Program-made: the position numbers and the translations under genes
Part shown: positions 25,871 to 27,883 of the stretch, one piece after another
How positions within the stretch are numbered: position 1 is the first letter of the stretch
Layout of the letters: every line of letters starts with the position of its first letter
The notes under the pieces: model-generated
What the model saw: the letters and a program-made list of their open reading frames with translations, nothing else
Databases searched by the model: none
Told to the model about the DNA's origin: nothing
Source of the DNA: an uncultured Prevotellaceae bacterium
Lineage (GTDB): Bacteria > Bacteroidota > Bacteroidia > Bacteroidales > Bacteroidaceae
Assembly: GCA_900315105.1 (NCBI GenBank)
Contig: OMXX01000049.1
Span: 1 to 27,883, forward strand
Direction of reading: 5' to 3'
DNA: 27,883 bases

Positions 25871-26278
25871 ATGAATGATCGAATAAAAGTTTGTGTCGCC
25901 ACAGTATCCAACGGCTATACCCTTGACCTTGCGATAGAAGACCAAAAACAAGGCTATATGTACTTTAACTTGGAGGAACTACTAGAAGGGTTCATGTACC
26001 ATGTTGGTCTTCTGGAGATCTCACCATACGGAAAAGCTGAAATCAGCGAGTTCCTGCGTGTTGCCTCCAAATGGCAAGACAATGGACTATTGGTAAAGGA
26101 GTTGCTTCAGAAAACAGAGGAAATGACTATTTTGAAAGAGCATGAAATCCAGTTGGAAGAACAATTATCGCAAAAGCGTCAGCAGAATGAGAGGTTGAAG
26201 CAAAGGAAAAGGGAACTGGAGGAGAAACTTGCCAAATATAAGAAAGACAAGCCCCCAAAAAGAACCTCCCGGCATTGA
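25871..26278 (+). CDS. Coiled-coil protein following topB
   Basis: The 135-residue product has an N-terminal folded part (about 1-75; IKVCVATVSNGYTLDLAIED, LEELLEGFMYHVGLLE) and a C-terminal coiled coil of Glu, Lys, Gln and Arg (about 76-125), ending in a basic tail. It starts 9 bases after topB, so the two are co-transcribed. Function is unknown; similar small genes often accompany topB in mobile elements. Confidence 0.75.
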   Translation: MNDRIKVCVATVSNGYTLDLAIEDQKQGYMYFNLEELLEGFMYHVGLLEISPYGKAEISEFLRVASKWQDNGLLVKELLQKTEEMTILKEHEIQLEEQLSQKRQQNERLKQRKRELEEKLAKYKKDKPPKRTSRH

Positions 26279-26356
26279 CAATCACTCATACTTACACAAC
26301 ACATCTGGCGATATGAAACGAATAGCCTCAGGTCGTGACCAATGGGAAATAGAGAG

Positions 26357-26382
26357 TTTTGGGAGGTTAAGACCTCCCAAAA
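26357..26382. terminator. Perfect 11-bp hairpin between converging genes
   Basis: TTTTGGGAGGT, loop TAAG, then ACCTCCCAAAA form a perfect 11-bp stem. It sits between the end of the coiled-coil gene (+) and the end of the 84-residue gene (-), where a bidirectional terminator is expected. The T and A runs lie inside the stem rather than after it, so it is not a textbook intrinsic terminator. Confidence 0.55.
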
Positions 26383-26386
26383 CCGT

Positions 26387-26641
26387 CTATTTTAACTCAT
26401 ATAGGTTGATTATCGCCCCATCCTTATCATGGATGACATAATCCGGTTTGAAGGGCTTCAGCAGCAATTCCTGCCGGTCATCCGTTTCGTTGTACACATA
26501 GAGAAACTGTCCATGCAGTTCGTGGGAAACACAGTCGCCAAACCAGTCGGCAGTGTTCCCGTTCTCGATGACTCCCCACACATCATTTGTCAGGTCTTCC
26601 CTGCAAATGGCGTCAATCAGTTCAAAAGTCTTTCTTTCCAT
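26387..26641 (-). CDS. Small unrecognised acidic protein, 84 residues
   Basis: I chose the ATG at 26641 (MERKTFELIDAI) rather than the one at 26659, because the earlier start would overlap the preceding gene by 7 bases while this leaves an 11-base gap. The protein is acidic, with HELHGQFLYVYNETDD and a strand-rich end (PDYVIHDKDGAIINLYEL). I cannot name the family. It forms a run of three small genes on the minus strand of the kind common in Bacteroidetes conjugative elements. Confidence 0.7.
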   Translation of the reverse strand: MERKTFELIDAICREDLTNDVWGVIENGNTADWFGDCVSHELHGQFLYVYNETDDRQELLLKPFKPDYVIHDKDGAIINLYELK

Positions 26642-26652
26642 AATGAAGGAGA

Positions 26653-26886
26653 TTAGCAATAATAGAAATCAGCGTCCACGACATCCATCGGAAGGCCGAA
26701 CTCTGGGTTGCTGGAAAAATAAGGCGTATCAATGCCGTGCCAGTCCACAACAAAACCTTTTGGGAAGTTTGATTCTATGAATCCGTCAACCAGTTCAACA
26801 TCAAGGTCATCAAGACCTGAAGCATCGCCATACTCGATATAAGAGATGGCATAAGTTGGAATCTGAAAAGTACCTGCAAAATTCAT
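26653..26886 (-). CDS. DUF6926-like small acidic protein
   Basis: The 77-residue product (starts MNFAGTFQIPTYAISYIEYG, contains DDLDVELVDGFIES and a WHGIDTPYFSSNPEFG stretch) fits my memory of the DUF6926 family, found in Bacteroidetes mobile elements. It is strongly acidic, which would suit a protein-binding or anti-restriction-type role, but that is only a composition argument. It lies between two other minus-strand small genes. Confidence 0.7.
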   Translation of the reverse strand: MNFAGTFQIPTYAISYIEYGDASGLDDLDVELVDGFIESNFPKGFVVDWHGIDTPYFSSNPEFGLPMDVVDADFYYC

Positions 26887-26921
26887 ATTATACTTTTTAG
26901 TTTGACATGTGTTTTATCAGT

Positions 26922-27473
26922 TTAAGTGAAATCAAACAGAGACAGCTGCCCAGTCTCGCCCCTCATTTTCTTCACCTCAGCAAGATAGCGTTTGTCATTT
27001 TTGACATGGCTATTCTCAATGCTGGATATGATTCTGTCGAGAGAAGCATTCAACGCCTCGCGTCTGGATGGATATACCGCTCCCCAGATACTCGGATAGG
27101 CACCGCCACCACTTTGTGAGAGAGTGTATTCCGTGCTTGCCGTCCATGTCCCGTTAGGATGCTGTACAACCATGACCACAGCATGGAATTGGCCATCCCG
27201 GAACACCTCAATCGTTTCAGCCCTTTCTTTCAGTTCCGTGCAATGACCGTTTCTCAGCCATCCGTATTTATCAAAGCAGGGCTGCCCCTTGTAACCGCAT
27301 TTCAGATACTGCTCATAGCATCTGGCATTTGTAATCATCTGGTTTTCCCACTTGCTGCTGCCAAACTGGGCAAACCATTCCAGTTCCTTCCTGTCATTTC
27401 TCTCCACGGCGTTGTCATACCGCTCATACATCGGTCTTTCGGCCTTCGCAATGTGATAGTTACGTTCTTTCAT
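26922..27473 (-). CDS. Unrecognised mobile-element-type protein, 183 residues
   Basis: The product has a charged helical N-terminus (EERYDNAVERNDRKELEWF-like composition), a middle with several Cys and Gly residues (CGYKGQPCFDKYGW), a strand-rich section (FHAVVMVVQHPNGTWTAS), and ends with TGQLSLFDF. There is no signal or membrane segment. I do not recognise a named family. It is the first gene of the minus-strand run and follows a long leader that contains two inverted repeats. Confidence 0.75.
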   Translation of the reverse strand: MKERNYHIAKAERPMYERYDNAVERNDRKELEWFAQFGSSKWENQMITNARCYEQYLKCGYKGQPCFDKYGWLRNGHCTELKERAETIEVFRDGQFHAVVMVVQHPNGTWTASTEYTLSQSGGGAYPSIWGAVYPSRREALNASLDRIISSIENSHVKNDKRYLAEVKKMRGETGQLSLFDFT

Positions 27474-27571
27474 ACTAAAATGCTTGTTTGATGGTTCGTG
27501 TTCTCTTTCCCATTTGTTCTGGAGCTAAGCTCCATCCGTCAGGGATTTGTTTTTTACGCTGCCCCAAAAGG

Positions 27572-27699
27572 TCACGTCAGCCGCATGGCATTCGGAAGGT
27601 TTGTGCCGAAGATGTCGGAAATACGCTTTCAAAGCCTGCTCTGAAAGGAAGATTTCCGATGTGTTCAGAATGAAAACCGATGCCGTCCAGCTGACGTGA
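27572..27699. repeat. Long imperfect inverted repeat (about 62-base arms)
   Basis: The arms 27572-27635 and 27638-27699 are imperfect reverse complements around a 2-base centre. Perfect blocks are 27572-27581 with 27690-27699 (TCACGTCAGC), 27587-27591 with 27680-27684, 27593-27595 with 27677-27679, 27615-27622 with 27652-27659 (TCGGAAAT) and 27626-27631 with 27642-27647. The register is conserved along the whole length, with one poorly paired internal section at about 27596-27614. Confidence 0.75.
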
Positions 27700-27766
27700 A
27701 GTACCTTTGCAGGGTAAAAAGCAAGATCCCCGACGGGTGTATGGGCATAAGGAATAGACAATCATA

Positions 27767-27826
27767 GTTACGGCATATACAGCATTTTCTTGCCCCAGGG
27801 CGTGTAAATGCCGTACATACCGTAAC
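27767..27826 (-). repeat. Hairpin with 21-base arms, fully pairable in minus-strand RNA
   Basis: The arms 27767-27787 and 27806-27826 agree at 18 of 21 positions. The three differences (27774/27819, 27777/27816, 27781/27812) are C-A or A-C mismatches on the plus strand but G-U wobbles in minus-strand RNA, giving an uninterrupted 21-bp helix. The loop, 27788-27805, contains GCCC-CA-GGGC. Confidence 0.7.
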
Positions 27827-27883
27827 GTCACAGGTAGCATGAAACATAAGGAACGGGGACTTTCCTTGCCGAGGCTATCACAG

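Larger units (their letters stand above)
27474..27883. other. Non-coding region with structured repeats
   Basis: No convincing gene is seen. Several short open frames cross it on both strands, but they overlap one another and run through the inverted repeats. A TACCTTTG match to the -7 consensus lies on the plus strand at 27702-27709, without a -33 partner. CATAAGGAA occurs twice (27746-27754 and 27845-27853). It is most simply read as the long leader of the minus-strand gene at 27473, or as a structured RNA. Confidence 0.6.

Noticed and set aside
26357..26382. Textbook rho-independent terminator
   Set aside because: The stem is perfect, but the A/T runs are within the stem and no T-run follows on either strand, so only a probable terminator role is claimed.
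27525..27847. Three overlapping minus-strand frames (60-87 codons) that could be taken as genes
   Set aside because: They overlap each other in different frames, run through the inverted repeats and show no domain-like sequence; the region is better explained as structured non-coding DNA or RNA.
1..27883. CRISPR array, tRNA, rRNA or insertion sequence
   Set aside because: No regularly spaced repeats, tRNA-like cloverleaf, rRNA sequence or transposase was recognised on reading both strands.

Overview
The window looks like an accessory region of a Bacteroidetes chromosome or integrative element, probably Prevotella/Bacteroides-like. The evidence is Bacteroidetes-type promoters (TTG/TTTG, about 19-20 bases, TAnnTTTG) before several genes, no strong Shine-Dalgarno sequences, BspA-type leucine-rich repeats, a NrtR-like Nudix regulator, a stand-alone topoisomerase III, and small proteins typical of Bacteroidetes conjugative elements. 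No integrase, att site, tRNA, rRNA or CRISPR array was seen.

Layout. 1-1266 (-): a Y-family DNA polymerase cut by the window edge, visibly more GC-rich than the rest. 1505-3796 (+): a Nudix/winged-helix regulator and two ADP-ribosylglycohydrolase-like enzymes, nearly overlapping, behind a promoter that carries a palindromic candidate operator. 3865-10354 (+): a membrane-anchored leucine-rich-repeat protein, two unrecognised cytoplasmic proteins, a von Willebrand A protein fused to a phage-type macro-like domain, a lipoprotein, and a DnaB-like ATPase with a degenerate Walker B. 10500-13641 (+): a zinc-ribbon membrane protein, a 762-residue multidomain membrane protein and a DUF805 membrane protein. 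13778-19662 (+): a tight five-gene operon encoding a coiled-coil protein with a DarT-like ADP-ribosyltransferase domain, a DUF6939 protein that I read as NADAR-like, a ZorA/MotA-like and a ZorB/MotB-like membrane pair, and an unrecognised 570-residue protein. 20484-23656 (-): an XRE regulator followed by a UvrD-like helicase that carries a nuclease-like insertion, a zinc ribbon and an SSB-like C-terminal tip. 23900-26278 (+): topoisomerase III and a coiled-coil protein. 26387-27473 (-): three small mobile-element-type proteins. 27474-27883: no convincing gene, but two large inverted repeats.

Interpretation. The unifying theme from 1505 to 15677 is ADP-ribose: a Nudix hydrolase domain, two ADP-ribosylglycohydrolases, a macro-like domain, an ADP-ribosyltransferase of DarT type and a probable DNA ADP-ribose remover. 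The most novel-looking unit is the five-gene operon, which appears to join a DarT/NADAR-type toxin-antitoxin pair to a Zorya-like ion-channel complex in place of the known ZorC/D/E/F/G partners. That coupling is inferred from gene order and domain recognition; it is not demonstrated here. The XRE-helicase locus facing it may be a second defence unit.
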